Source: an uncultured Ruminococcus sp. (GTDB lineage: Bacteria > Bacillota > Clostridia > Oscillospirales > Acutalibacteraceae). Taken from it: a stretch of DNA of 17,337 nucleotides. The DNA lies in contig CADCOF010000163.1 of assembly GCA_902802975.1 (NCBI GenBank), positions 1 through 17,337 on the forward strand, in the 5' to 3' direction. A program made the position numbers and the translations under genes. This document shows, in pieces, positions 8,458 to 16,074 of this stretch. Numbering within the stretch: the stretch's first letter is position 1; every line of letters begins with the position of its first letter. The notes below the pieces were generated by a model. The model did no database searches. It worked only from the letters and a program-made list of their open reading frames with translations, and had not been told where the DNA came from.

Positions 8458-9795
8458 ATGGAATTTGATGCATTAAAGATCATTTATTACTTGGCTATAA
8501 TACTTTTTGCCACAAAGACGCTCGGTATGTGTACGCGTAAGCTTGGTTTGCCGCAGGTCGTGGGTATGGTTATTGCCGGGCTGCTTATCGGTCCCGCAAT
8601 ATTTTCGCAGCTCCCCGGCAGCTTCAACGGCATCATTACGCCAAACGAAATCGAAATGGACGTGCTGAACACTTTTTCACAGATCGGCGTAATATTAATC
8701 TTGTTTTCAAGCGGTCTCGAAACTAATCTCAGTGAACTGAAAACCAGCGGGTTCGCCTCTACTATGATCGCTCTTTTTGGCGTTATCGTTCCGCTTGGTG
8801 CAGGTTCGCTCACGGCGGCTCTCTTCATGGGCGGCATAGGCGATACCGTCAATTCTCCCGAAAAATTGATGAACGCCCTTTTTGTCGGCTGTATTTTGAC
8901 GGCAACAAGCGTTGGAATAACAGTCGAGACGCTGCGCGAGTTGGGCAGACTTAACACAAAGCTCGGTACAACAATACTCAGCGCGGCAATTATCGATGAC
9001 GTAATAGGCATTATCGTGCTTAGCTTGATCACGTCGCTCAAGGGCGGCGGCAGCCCTGCGTTCACTCTGCTGAAAGCCGCGCTGTTCTTTGTGTTCTCGA
9101 TCGGTCTCGGTATCGTTATGAGAATCATTTTTAAATGGATTTCAAAAAGATATCCCCACAAACGCCGAACGGGCATTTTCGCGCTGTCCATGTGTTTTAT
9201 TTACGCGTATTGCGCGGAGCATTTCTTCGGTATCGCCGCCATTACGGGCGCATATATGGCGGGTGTTATGCTCAGCGGGCTCAGCGATACTAAATTTGTA
9301 GATAAAAAGATACTTGTAAACGGATATATGATATTTTCTCCTATATTTTTTGCGTTTATCGGAATCAGTGCGGATTTCAGCAATTTCAAGCCCCAGGATA
9401 TATGGTTTGCAATAGCGTTTGTTTCTGTGGGCGTTATCGCTAAAATAGTAGGCTGCGGTGGTTTGGCGCGCGTTATGGGCTTCAAAGGCAAACAAGCCGT
9501 GGCGGTCGGCTGTGGAATGATCGCGCGCGGTGAAGTTGCGCTTGCTGTTTACTCAACAGCTGCATGGCTGATTTATTTCGACAACGGAAAACTTGTCGGC
9601 ATTGACCCGCTGTTTGCCACAATCATGCTGATTATTTCTACGTCTATATTGTGCCCGATATTGCTCAAACTGCTCTTGAAGGGCAACGATGTTGATGAGA
9701 ATGATGGAAGTAATGTTGATTCACAGGATTATGTATCCGTGGCAGCTTTTAGCAATAATGGAAATTATGGAAAGGAGACGGCTAATGAACAATGA
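8458..9795 (+). CDS. CPA2-family cation/proton antiporter
   Basis: A polytopic membrane protein of 445 aa. The N-terminus carries the CPA2/KefB-type signature LGLPQVVGMVIAGLLIGP, and several hydrophobic segments follow up to about residue 408. The pair Asp180-Asp181 in AAIIDDVIGII is where electrogenic CPA2 antiporters keep their ion-binding acidic residues. Family knowledge: such proteins exchange Na+ or K+ for H+ across the cytoplasmic membrane; the ion cannot be read from this sequence. No RCK/TrkA-N regulatory domain is attached. The last 35 or so residues are hydrophilic and rich in Asn, Asp and Ser. I chose the ATG at 8458 because it lies downstream of the promoter and just before the first membrane segment; the ribosome binding site (AAAGAG-like) is weak. 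Its 3' end contains the ribosome binding site and start of the next gene, so it is probably co-transcribed with the ABC genes. Confidence 0.88.
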   Translation: MEFDALKIIYYLAIILFATKTLGMCTRKLGLPQVVGMVIAGLLIGPAIFSQLPGSFNGIITPNEIEMDVLNTFSQIGVILILFSSGLETNLSELKTSGFASTMIALFGVIVPLGAGSLTAALFMGGIGDTVNSPEKLMNALFVGCILTATSVGITVETLRELGRLNTKLGTTILSAAIIDDVIGIIVLSLITSLKGGGSPAFTLLKAALFFVFSIGLGIVMRIIFKWISKRYPHKRRTGIFALSMCFIYAYCAEHFFGIAAITGAYMAGVMLSGLSDTKFVDKKILVNGYMIFSPIFFAFIGISADFSNFKPQDIWFAIAFVSVGVIAKIVGCGGLARVMGFKGKQAVAVGCGMIARGEVALAVYSTAAWLIYFDNGKLVGIDPLFATIMLIISTSILCPILLKLLLKGNDVDENDGSNVDSQDYVSVAAFSNNGNYGKETANEQ

Positions 9796-10558
9796 GATAA
9801 TCAAAGTTGACAATATTTCAAAAAGCTTCAATTTGTCCGCAAAGCAGCGCAAAGCTCGAAAGATCAGTGAGAAAACAATCACCGCAGTTGATCATATTTC
9901 ATTTTCGGCGTATGAGGGCGAAATATTCGGGCTGCTGGGACCCAACGGCGCGGGAAAAACAACAACGCTGCGCATACTCGCAACGATTCTTAAGCCGGAC
10001 AGCGGCAATGCTTATATCAATGGAAAAAGCGTTGTTGACGCTCCATTTGACGTGAGGCGTCAGATCGGCTTTTTGACAAGCGAGGTCAAGATGGAGGAGT
10101 TTTTTACTCCCGATCAGCTGTTTGGATTTTTCAGCGAAATGCACGGAATTCCCGAAGAAAAGTGTGAAGAACGCAAGAACGCGCTTTTTGAGCTGTTTGG
10201 TATAGATAAGTTCGCCCAAACGAAGGTTGCCGATCTTTCAACGGGAATGAAGCAGAAGGTGTCGCTTGTAATTGCCGTGGCGCATGACCCGAAAGTCGTT
10301 ATCTTTGACGAGCCTACAAACGGACTTGACGTAATAATGGCGAAGGTTGTCACAGATTTTTTGTTGGAACTTCGCAGGCAGGGGAAAACGATAATCATAT
10401 CAACTCACATTTTCAGTTTGATAGAAAAGCTGTGTGACAGAGTGGGGATTATAAATAACGGAAAAATGGTTGTTTGCGACAGCCTCTCAAAGCTGACAGA
10501 AAAAGAATCACTTGAGGAGCTGTTCTTTCGGTTGTATGAAGGCGGTGAAGTGTCATGA
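9785..10558 (+). CDS. ABC transporter ATP-binding protein, NatA-like
   Basis: A 257-aa ATPase with all nucleotide-binding motifs: Walker A GPNGAGKT (52-59), signature LSTGMKQKV (Leu151-Gly154 onward), Walker B VVIFDEPTNGLD (Asp175, Glu176) and the switch His208 in IISTH. It resembles the NatA/CcmA-type ATPases that pair with ABC-2 permeases; in Bacillus, NatAB exports Na+. The start at 9785 follows AAAGGAG (9771-9777) by 7 nt and overlaps the antiporter by 11 nt; an upstream in-frame ATG at 9689 lies inside the antiporter and has no such site. The stop overlaps the permease start (ATGA). The substrate is not determined: Na+ export is suggested by the NatA resemblance and the antiporter neighbour, but drugs, peptides or lipids are possible. 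Confidence 0.9.
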   Translation: MNNEIIKVDNISKSFNLSAKQRKARKISEKTITAVDHISFSAYEGEIFGLLGPNGAGKTTTLRILATILKPDSGNAYINGKSVVDAPFDVRRQIGFLTSEVKMEEFFTPDQLFGFFSEMHGIPEEKCEERKNALFELFGIDKFAQTKVADLSTGMKQKVSLVIAVAHDPKVVIFDEPTNGLDVIMAKVVTDFLLELRRQGKTIIISTHIFSLIEKLCDRVGIINNGKMVVCDSLSKLTEKESLEELFFRLYEGGEVS

Positions 10559-11760
10559 CAAACGGAATCTGGGTTGTGTTCAAAAAAGAAATGAGCCACT
10601 TTTTCGGTGATAAGAGGCTGTTTTTCACGTCCGTTATTATGCCCGGACTGCTTATATATGTTTTGTATACAATAATGGGTTCGTATATGTCTTCTATGAT
10701 TAAGGAAGAAACGGAATCGTTCAAGACTGCCGCTGTAAATATGCCGCAGACTGTCGAATTGGCTCTTTTAGAGTATAATTTCGAAATTGAACATATAGAT
10801 AGAAATGATATCGAAAAAGCAAAACAAGGCATTTCTGATGGAGATTACGCTATTGTTGCGGTGTTCCCCGATGATTTTGAGACTGCGCTTTCGAATTACA
10901 CGCCTGATGAAAGCAACGGCAGCGTTCCCAACGTAGAAATATATTATAAGTCGGTGAATAGTAATTCATCAATTGCGTATATGGATTTGGTGTCGGTGCT
11001 TGATGCGATGGAAGATCAGCTCAACAACGTTTTTGATGTCAATAATAATGAAAACAGCGACATTACATACGACCTTGCGACAAAGCAGGACGCCACGGGC
11101 AATACAATCGGAATGCTTCTGCCAATGCTGCTTATGACGCTGATGTATTCATCGTGCGCGTCGCTTGCGCCCGAGAGTATCGCTGGGGAGAAGGAGCGCG
11201 GAACGATTTGTGCGCTTCTGATTACGCCCGTGCCGCGTTCGCATATCATAATGGGAAAGCTTGCCTCGCTGTCGTTAATGGCACTCATGGGCGGTGTGTC
11301 CAGCTTTTTGGGTATAATCTTGTCGATGCCCTCGCTGATGTCCTCGATGAATATGGCAGGCGCGTCGGATTTGATCTCCGCAGATGTATACAGACCGAGC
11401 GATTACATCTGGCTGATGGTGCTGATAATAACGACGGTGCTTTTGATGGTGACGCTGATATCAATATTATCAACTCTTGCACACAGCGTAAAAGAAGCGG
11501 GAACGCTCGTAATGCCGCTTATGATGGCGGTGATGCTCTCGAGTTTTGCGTCGATGGGAATGAGTTCGGGCGAGGTGCCCACAGCCGCATATCTGATACC
11601 GCTGTACGGAACGTCGGCGAGCTTTTCGGGTATATTCACATTTTCGATGAATCCGCTGTGCGTACTTCTCAATGTATGCAGTAACGTGGTGCTGTCGGGA
11701 ATAGGCGTTTTTGTTTTGACAAAGCTATTTAATAATGAAAAGGTTATGTTTAACGGGTAA
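10555..11760 (+). CDS. ABC-2 type permease, NatB-like
   Basis: The 401-aa membrane partner of the ATPase just upstream (ATGA overlap). It has the ABC-2 layout: a short cytoplasmic N-terminus (FKKEMSHFFGDKRL), one membrane helix (about 22-42), a large extracytoplasmic region (about 43-180) rich in acidic and polar residues, then a cluster of membrane helices. The cytoplasmic GEKERGT motif (about residues 209-215), typical of the coupling region of NatB/ABC-2 permeases, is followed by LLITPVPRSHIIMGKL. This arrangement matches NatB, the membrane subunit of a Na+ exporter in Bacillus, although other exporters share it. It is the last gene of the antiporter-ABC unit. Confidence 0.88.
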   Translation: MTNGIWVVFKKEMSHFFGDKRLFFTSVIMPGLLIYVLYTIMGSYMSSMIKEETESFKTAAVNMPQTVELALLEYNFEIEHIDRNDIEKAKQGISDGDYAIVAVFPDDFETALSNYTPDESNGSVPNVEIYYKSVNSNSSIAYMDLVSVLDAMEDQLNNVFDVNNNENSDITYDLATKQDATGNTIGMLLPMLLMTLMYSSCASLAPESIAGEKERGTICALLITPVPRSHIIMGKLASLSLMALMGGVSSFLGIILSMPSLMSSMNMAGASDLISADVYRPSDYIWLMVLIITTVLLMVTLISILSTLAHSVKEAGTLVMPLMMAVMLSSFASMGMSSGEVPTAAYLIPLYGTSASFSGIFTFSMNPLCVLLNVCSNVVLSGIGVFVLTKLFNNEKVMFNG

Positions 11761-11767
11761 ATAGATC

Positions 11768-11874
11768 ACGGCTTTTGAATGAGTTGAAAAACTATTAATA
11801 AAAAGTTTTTTGCGCAGCTTTTTTTCAAAAAAGCTGCCGAGGGTGTGGGGCGAGCAGCCCCACAAAAAAGCCGT
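11768..11874. repeat. Structured intergenic repeat with TC-loop hairpin (copy 1)
   Basis: A nested fold follows the permease stop. The outer arms ACGGCTTTT (11768-11776) and AAAAGCCGT (11866-11874) are exact complements. Inside, GCAGCTTTTTT (11814-11824) pairs with AAAAAAGCTGC (11827-11837) around a TC loop, and GTGGGGC (11845-11851) pairs with GCCCCAC (11857-11863). Neither hairpin is followed by a T-run on the + strand, so it is not a standard terminator, though it could stabilise or process the transcript's 3' end. A related hairpin lies at 17289-17324. CGGCT at 11906-11910 could compete with the outer arm for pairing. Confidence 0.65.
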
Positions 11875-11972
11875 CACCAATGTGCCGAATGATAGGGGGA
11901 GAGAGCGGCTGAGTTCACAATTTGTTTACTCGTTCAAAAACCGTGGTAAATAGATAAGGAGAAGTGGTAACA
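11875..11972 (+). other. Leader region of CpXC gene
   Basis: About 100 nt between the structured repeat and the CpXC gene. It holds a good ribosome binding site (AAGGAGAA, 11956-11963). TTGTTT (11922-11927) with TAAATA (11947-11952) at 19-nt spacing is at best a weak promoter candidate. Confidence 0.35.
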
Positions 11973-12647
11973 ATGGCAATGCGGTCAAAGGTCAATTTTA
12001 AATGTCCGAAGTGCCGCGCAGACGTTGAGGCGGAGCAATGGAGTGCGGTTAACGGAGAAAAGAATCCTCAGCAGAAAAGCAAGATCATGGACGGTTCGCT
12101 TTTTACCGCAAAATGCAGTGCCTGCGGCAAAGTAACGCGCATAGGGTTTCCAATGATCTATCACGATACGGAAAAGAACTACATGATCTGGCTTGTGTAT
12201 GAGGAAAGCGAGATAAAGCACGTTGTAGATTATTTCAAGTCGAGTAAAACCGATCCGCAAAAAGACGAAAACGGAGAGTCGGTTGACGCAAACTGCCGTC
12301 AGAGAGTAGTCTTATCGCCCGATCAGCTACGAGAAAAGATAATGATTTTTGACTGTGATCTTGACGACAAAATAATAGAGATCATGAAACTTCACTATGC
12401 AAAGCAGGTGCAGCTAACGCTAAAAGACGGTGACGAAGTTGCCGCTGTCTTTTTCAGCAACAATAACGGTGACAAGAAAATTGAGATATTCACAAAAAAC
12501 GGCAAAGCGTGGAGCGCGCCTGCGTTGATGGATATTTACAATAAGATAGAGAACCAATACGGCGGCAGGGCAAGCTACGCGGAAGACAGAGTTTTTCTGA
12601 TTGACGACGACTGGGCTGCCGCACTCGTAATAAGCCTTGTTGGGTAA
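11973..12647 (+). CDS. CpXC-domain protein
   Basis: A 224-aa soluble protein. The N-terminal part fits the CpXC family: FKCPKC (Cys11, Cys14), a Trp23-Asn27 region, then SLFTAKCSACGK (Cys48, Cys51) and GFPMIYHD. The two Cys pairs probably bind a metal such as zinc; the family's function is unknown. The remaining half (about 90-224) contains DQLREKIMIFDCDLDDKIIE, a short beta-rich stretch and a terminal LIDDDWAAALVISLVG, none of which I recognise. The start at 11973 lies 9 nt after AAGGAGAA; a GTG at 11964 is in frame but too close to that site. It sits alone between the ABC operon and a two-component pair. No signal peptide or membrane segment is seen. Confidence 0.75.
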   Translation: MAMRSKVNFKCPKCRADVEAEQWSAVNGEKNPQQKSKIMDGSLFTAKCSACGKVTRIGFPMIYHDTEKNYMIWLVYEESEIKHVVDYFKSSKTDPQKDENGESVDANCRQRVVLSPDQLREKIMIFDCDLDDKIIEIMKLHYAKQVQLTLKDGDEVAAVFFSNNNGDKKIEIFTKNGKAWSAPALMDIYNKIENQYGGRASYAEDRVFLIDDDWAAALVISLVG

Positions 12648-12680
12648 TAGTGACTAGTAGTTAGTGTTGAGAGTGGAGTG
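12648..12680. repeat. Single-arm heptad repeat after CpXC gene
   Basis: Directly after the stop codon come TAGTGAC, TAGTAGT, TAGTGTT, GAGAGTG and GAGTG in a 7-nt register. GTTGAGAGTGGAGT here is the reverse complement of sequence at 14811-14831, except that the latter holds one extra 7-nt unit. Only the G-rich arm is present. Confidence 0.65.
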
Positions 12681-12759
12681 CTGCAGCAATTCAGCTTTCA
12701 TCTTTTAGCTGCATGATTCCACTTTCTTAAGAATTATTATAGATGGGGAAAGATAAAAT
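12681..12759 (+). other. Upstream region of two-component operon
   Basis: It contains TGCAGC (12682-12687) facing GCTGCA (12708-12713) and a 10-bp palindrome TTCTTAAGAA (12724-12733). The palindrome could be an operator, for example for the response regulator itself. GGGGAAAG at 12745-12752 is a modest ribosome binding site. I cannot place a convincing -35/-10 pair. Confidence 0.35.
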
Positions 12760-13443
12760 ATGAAATTATTGTACGCAGAAGATGAAATGGCTATGAGCGA
12801 AGCCGTTACAGAAGTGCTTAAGCGCAGAAATTATATCGTGGACAGTGTATATGACGGCGAAGAGGCACTTGACTATATCGACGCGGGTATTCAGTATGAC
12901 GGAATAATTCTCGATGTAATGATGCCCAAACGCAGCGGTATAGAAGTTCTGAAGGAAATTCGCAGGAGAGGCATGAGTACGCCCGTGCTGCTGCTGACCG
13001 CAAAATCCGAAGTTGCAGATAAAGTTGAAGGTCTGAACGCAGGCGCGGATGATTACCTCGCAAAGCCTTTTGCTATGCCTGAATTTGTTGCAAGAGTTGC
13101 CGCTCTCGTTCGCAGACGCGGCGAAATGATTCCCGATGATCTGACTGCGGGAAACGTTACTCTGAATCGTTCAACTTTTGAGCTGTCAACGTCAAAAGGC
13201 GAAATACGCTTATCCAAAAAAGAGTACCTTATGATGGAAATGCTCATGAAAAGCCACGAACACCCTGTTTCTACCGAAAGCTTTATGGATAGGATTTGGG
13301 GTTACGACAGCGAAGCAGAGGTAAATGTTGTGTGGGTATATATATCATATCTGCGCAAAAAGCTCGCCGCACTCGGCGCAAATATTCAGATATCCGCACT
13401 GCGCGGGCGCGGGTACGTTTTAGAGGAGATTCGCAATGCTTAA
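12760..13443 (+). CDS. OmpR/PhoB-family response regulator
   Basis: A 227-aa DNA-binding transcription regulator. The receiver domain (about 1-115) has the acidic pocket Glu7-Asp8, the phospho-acceptor Asp52 in IILDVMMPKRSG, Thr80 in LLLTAK and Lys102 in LAKPF. The C-terminal winged helix (about 130-225) carries the typical VNVVWVYISYLRKKL recognition-helix region and the RGRGYVLE end. It is followed, with an 8-nt overlap, by its cognate histidine kinase. The targets are unknown; control of the neighbouring transporter genes is possible but not shown. The start has a modest ribosome binding site, but no better start is available and the N-terminal MKLLYAEDE is the expected first strand. Confidence 0.95.
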   Translation: MKLLYAEDEMAMSEAVTEVLKRRNYIVDSVYDGEEALDYIDAGIQYDGIILDVMMPKRSGIEVLKEIRRRGMSTPVLLLTAKSEVADKVEGLNAGADDYLAKPFAMPEFVARVAALVRRRGEMIPDDLTAGNVTLNRSTFELSTSKGEIRLSKKEYLMMEMLMKSHEHPVSTESFMDRIWGYDSEAEVNVVWVYISYLRKKLAALGANIQISALRGRGYVLEEIRNA

Positions 13444-14677
13444 AGTGCTGAAACGGCGGTTTATCATTCTTGCTGTCTCACTGATGACACTCACCCTGAC
13501 GATAGCCTTTTCTGCTGTGAATATCGGTGTGCGTGCTGCAATAACGTCAAACACTGATGAGCTTATAGAACTGCTGTATGAAAGCGGCGGTCGATTTTCG
13601 ATTTTTAAACATTCCGACTCCGTTTTTAAAAATGAACGAAATAATAATATTATGCGTCCCGAAACACCATTTGAAACAAGATATTATGTAGTATATATAG
13701 ATCAGAACAACACCATATATCAAGCCGATTACAGTCATATTGCGCTGTCAAATCTTGAAGCAATAAACAGTCAGATCGTGAGTATCGCACTAGGCGGAAA
13801 ACAGCGCGGTTATTATGACACTTACCGATATGGGGTGTATGAAACGGACGACGGACAAATGATAATCGGTATCGACTGTTCGAAAGACCTTTCTACTGCA
13901 AATACACTCACAATGATTACTTTTATCACTATTATTTCGTGTATAATAATAGTGATGATATTGCTGATAATTTTTTCCGGCAGAGTTCTTAAACCGTTTG
14001 AGGAAAACAGAGAAAAACAGCGCAGATTTATTACAGACGCAGGTCATGAACTTAAAACTCCTATTGCCATTATCAGATCAAACACGGAAGTTATGGAGAT
14101 GATCGACGGAGAAAGCAAGTGGCTGAAGAATATCAAGCAGCAGACCGACCGAATGGGCAAACTCGTGAAAGACTTGATCGAACTGTCCAAAATGGACGAG
14201 CAAACACTTTCCGAAAAAGAAAAACAGCGGCTGATACTCAGCGAGATCGTGTTTAATTCCGCGGAATCGTTCCGCGTTGTTGCCGAGAGTAAGGGAATCA
14301 CACTGACGACCGACATAAAGCCCGATGTTGCCGTTATGGGCGATCTTGAAGACATAGTGAGAGTGATCGGTATACTTATCGATAATGCTGTAAAATACAC
14401 AGATGACCGGAAGAAGATTGAGGTTGCGCTCAAAACTAAGGGAAAAAAAGCGATACTTACCGTGTCGAATACATGCAGCGGATTAAACAGGGAAGAGATA
14501 GATAAGTTTTTTGATCGTTTTTACAGGAGCGACGAATCCCGCAGCAGTGAGAAAGCCGGGTACGGGATAGGCTTGTCAATGGCGCAGATGATAGTTCAAA
14601 ATCATAAAGGCAAGATCAGCGCAAGTTATTCGGAAGATGAAGTGATCATCTTTACTGTGGAGATGGGGCAGGTTTAG
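13436..14677 (+). CDS. Membrane sensor histidine kinase
   Basis: The 413-aa partner of the preceding regulator. It has two membrane helices (about 9-31 and 157-182) flanking an extracytoplasmic sensor region of about 125 residues with no domain I recognise. There follow a HisKA domain with the phospho-accepting His204 in DAGHELKTPIAI and a HATPase domain with the N box LIDNAVKYTD (Asp316, Asn317), FDRFYRSD and the G2 box GYGIGL (375-380). No HAMP domain is clear; the linker between TM2 and HisKA is short. AGGAG at about 13423-13427 inside the regulator gene supports the ATG at 13436. The signal is unknown. Confidence 0.95.
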   Translation: MLKVLKRRFIILAVSLMTLTLTIAFSAVNIGVRAAITSNTDELIELLYESGGRFSIFKHSDSVFKNERNNNIMRPETPFETRYYVVYIDQNNTIYQADYSHIALSNLEAINSQIVSIALGGKQRGYYDTYRYGVYETDDGQMIIGIDCSKDLSTANTLTMITFITIISCIIIVMILLIIFSGRVLKPFEENREKQRRFITDAGHELKTPIAIIRSNTEVMEMIDGESKWLKNIKQQTDRMGKLVKDLIELSKMDEQTLSEKEKQRLILSEIVFNSAESFRVVAESKGITLTTDIKPDVAVMGDLEDIVRVIGILIDNAVKYTDDRKKIEVALKTKGKKAILTVSNTCSGLNREEIDKFFDRFYRSDESRSSEKAGYGIGLSMAQMIVQNHKGKISASYSEDEVIIFTVEMGQV

Positions 14678-14981
14678 TTTTTAGTTGAGATTTGAGAGTT
14701 GAGAGTTAAGAGTTGAGTTTAGAGTGTAAGTAAAAACTTTTCACTCAAAGCAAAAACTAAAGTATCAAGCAGAAGTTTTTATCGGGAAAGAAAGTTCCGC
14801 AGACAAAACAACTCCACTCTTCACTCTCAACACTCCACACTAAAAAAACAACTCCGCTCTCAACTCTCCACACTGAAAAAGTGTTTAGGTCAAGATTTAT
14901 GTCGTTTACCATAAATCCAACAACTAACAACTACCAACTCAATGGAATATCACAAATCAGATCATATTTGAAGGTGACCGT
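14678..14981. repeat. Gene-free stretch dominated by heptad repeats
   Basis: Six consecutive 7-nt units run from 14685 to 14726: TTGAGAT, TTGAGAG twice, TTAAGAG, TTGAGTT and TAGAGTG. The facing strand type runs from 14813 to 14875 (TCCACTC, TTCACTC, TCAACAC, TCCACAC, then degenerate units still in register). A third block is CAACTAA, CAACTAC, CAACTCA (14921-14941). GAGAGTTGAGAG (14694-14705) is the exact complement of CTCTCAACTCTC (14857-14868), and AAAAACTT (14732-14739) pairs with AAGTTTTT (14773-14780). A hairpin GATTTATG/CATAAATC with an 8-nt loop lies at 14894-14917. No protein-coding gene is supported here. The promoter of the next gene must lie in or near this stretch but I cannot place it. 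Confidence 0.75.
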
Positions 14982-16025
14982 ATGAAAAATTTCTACCCCG
15001 CTTTTTATTCTCAATTTAAATGTATTGCCAATAAGTGCGAGGACAGCTGCTGCAAGGACTGGGATATTGACGTTGACAGCGAGACCGAACAGTACTACAA
15101 CTCCGTAAGCGGCGAGCTGGGCGACAAGATACGCCGGCTGACTGTGACGGACAAGTACGGCGAGCGTGTGTTTATCAACAATACCGAGTGCGGCGTGCGC
15201 TGCCCGTTTTGGAATAAAGATATGCTGTGCGATATATATATTGGTTTGGGAGAGGAGCATTTGTCGCATACCTGCGCGACGTTTCCGCGGCTGAAAGTAG
15301 ATCATTACGGCTGCAGCGAGCATATATTGTCGTTTGCGTGCCCGGAGGCAGCGCGGTTTATGCTCCGAACAGAAAACGCCTACGATGAACTTGACAGCAG
15401 CGAACGCATTGATACAGCACCCGATGACGTGTCCGCTTTTATGATCGAATCAAGACGGCGCACCGCGGAGATTTTTCGCAGCGGTGACCCAATGATATAC
15501 AAGTTGATTGACTGTCTTGTGATGACTGCGCAGATAGAACGAATTCTTCAAGGCGAGGAGCCTGCGCCGCTCGATACGTCGAATTACGTTGAAGCCGATA
15601 TCAAATCGGTGTTTGAACTTCACAAAGGATTCGAGATAATGAGCAAAAAATGGCGCGATACGCTTAACAGTGCCGCAGAGGAATGCGAAAATATAATATT
15701 ATCAAGAGAATTTGACGATGCATTCGGAAAGTTCGCCGAATATTACATTTACAGATACTATCTCACTTCATTAAATGAAGGCGACGCAATGTATGCTGTG
15801 AAGCGTATTATATTTGCATATCTGATTACATCGGGCATTTATTCATATATACATAAATACAATATAGATATAAGTATAATGAGAATATTGCAGCGTTATT
15901 CAAAGGAAGTCGAGCATTCATACGAAAACACCGAAAAAATGAATGACGCACTGTCCTCAAATGATAACTATTCAGCGGAAAGCATATTATTGATGCTTGA
16001 GGGGATATGTGATAAATTATCGTAA
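14982..16025 (+). CDS. fliB: FliB-family flagellin lysine-N-methylase-like protein
   Basis: A 347-aa protein with the Cys-rich N-terminal half characteristic of FliB: FKCIANKCEDSCCKDW (Cys14, Cys19, Cys23, Cys24), then NNTECGVRCPFWNKDMLC (Cys70, Cys74, Cys83), LSHTCATFPR (Cys98), YGCSEHILSFACPEA (Cys111, Cys120). In Salmonella, FliB methylates surface lysines of flagellin and is reported to need an iron-sulfur cluster. The C-terminal half is alpha-helical and poorly conserved. The start is supported by AAGGTG (14971-14976). No flagellar gene is in the window, so the natural substrate may be another protein, or the flagellar genes may lie elsewhere. A sirtuin gene follows after 49 nt. Confidence 0.8.
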   Translation: MKNFYPAFYSQFKCIANKCEDSCCKDWDIDVDSETEQYYNSVSGELGDKIRRLTVTDKYGERVFINNTECGVRCPFWNKDMLCDIYIGLGEEHLSHTCATFPRLKVDHYGCSEHILSFACPEAARFMLRTENAYDELDSSERIDTAPDDVSAFMIESRRRTAEIFRSGDPMIYKLIDCLVMTAQIERILQGEEPAPLDTSNYVEADIKSVFELHKGFEIMSKKWRDTLNSAAEECENIILSREFDDAFGKFAEYYIYRYYLTSLNEGDAMYAVKRIIFAYLITSGIYSYIHKYNIDISIMRILQRYSKEVEHSYENTEKMNDALSSNDNYSAESILLMLEGICDKLS

Positions 16026-16074
16026 AATTAAAATCAATTGCCAATATGTACCAACAAGGAAGGAGCATATTATT

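Noticed and set aside
8487..9191. Long minus-strand open frame (234 codons) opposite the antiporter
   Set aside because: It mirrors a real gene with clear family motifs, has no ribosome binding site of note, and its translation shows no recognisable domain.
9689..9784. Longer N-terminus for the ABC ATPase
   Set aside because: It lies wholly within the antiporter gene in another frame; ATG 9785 has a strong AAAGGAG site and starts the domain properly.
11845..11863. Intrinsic terminator after the ABC permease
   Set aside because: The GTGGGGC/GCCCCAC stem is followed by A residues, not T, on the + strand, and on the - strand there is no T-run after it either.
14685..14941. CRISPR array
   Set aside because: Units are 7 nt, contiguous and degenerate, with no 20-40 nt spacers and no cas genes.
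15997..16074. Upstream extension of the sirtuin
   Set aside because: It overlaps the methylase 3' end and lacks a ribosome binding site; ATG 16075 follows AAGGAAGGAG and gives the normal length.
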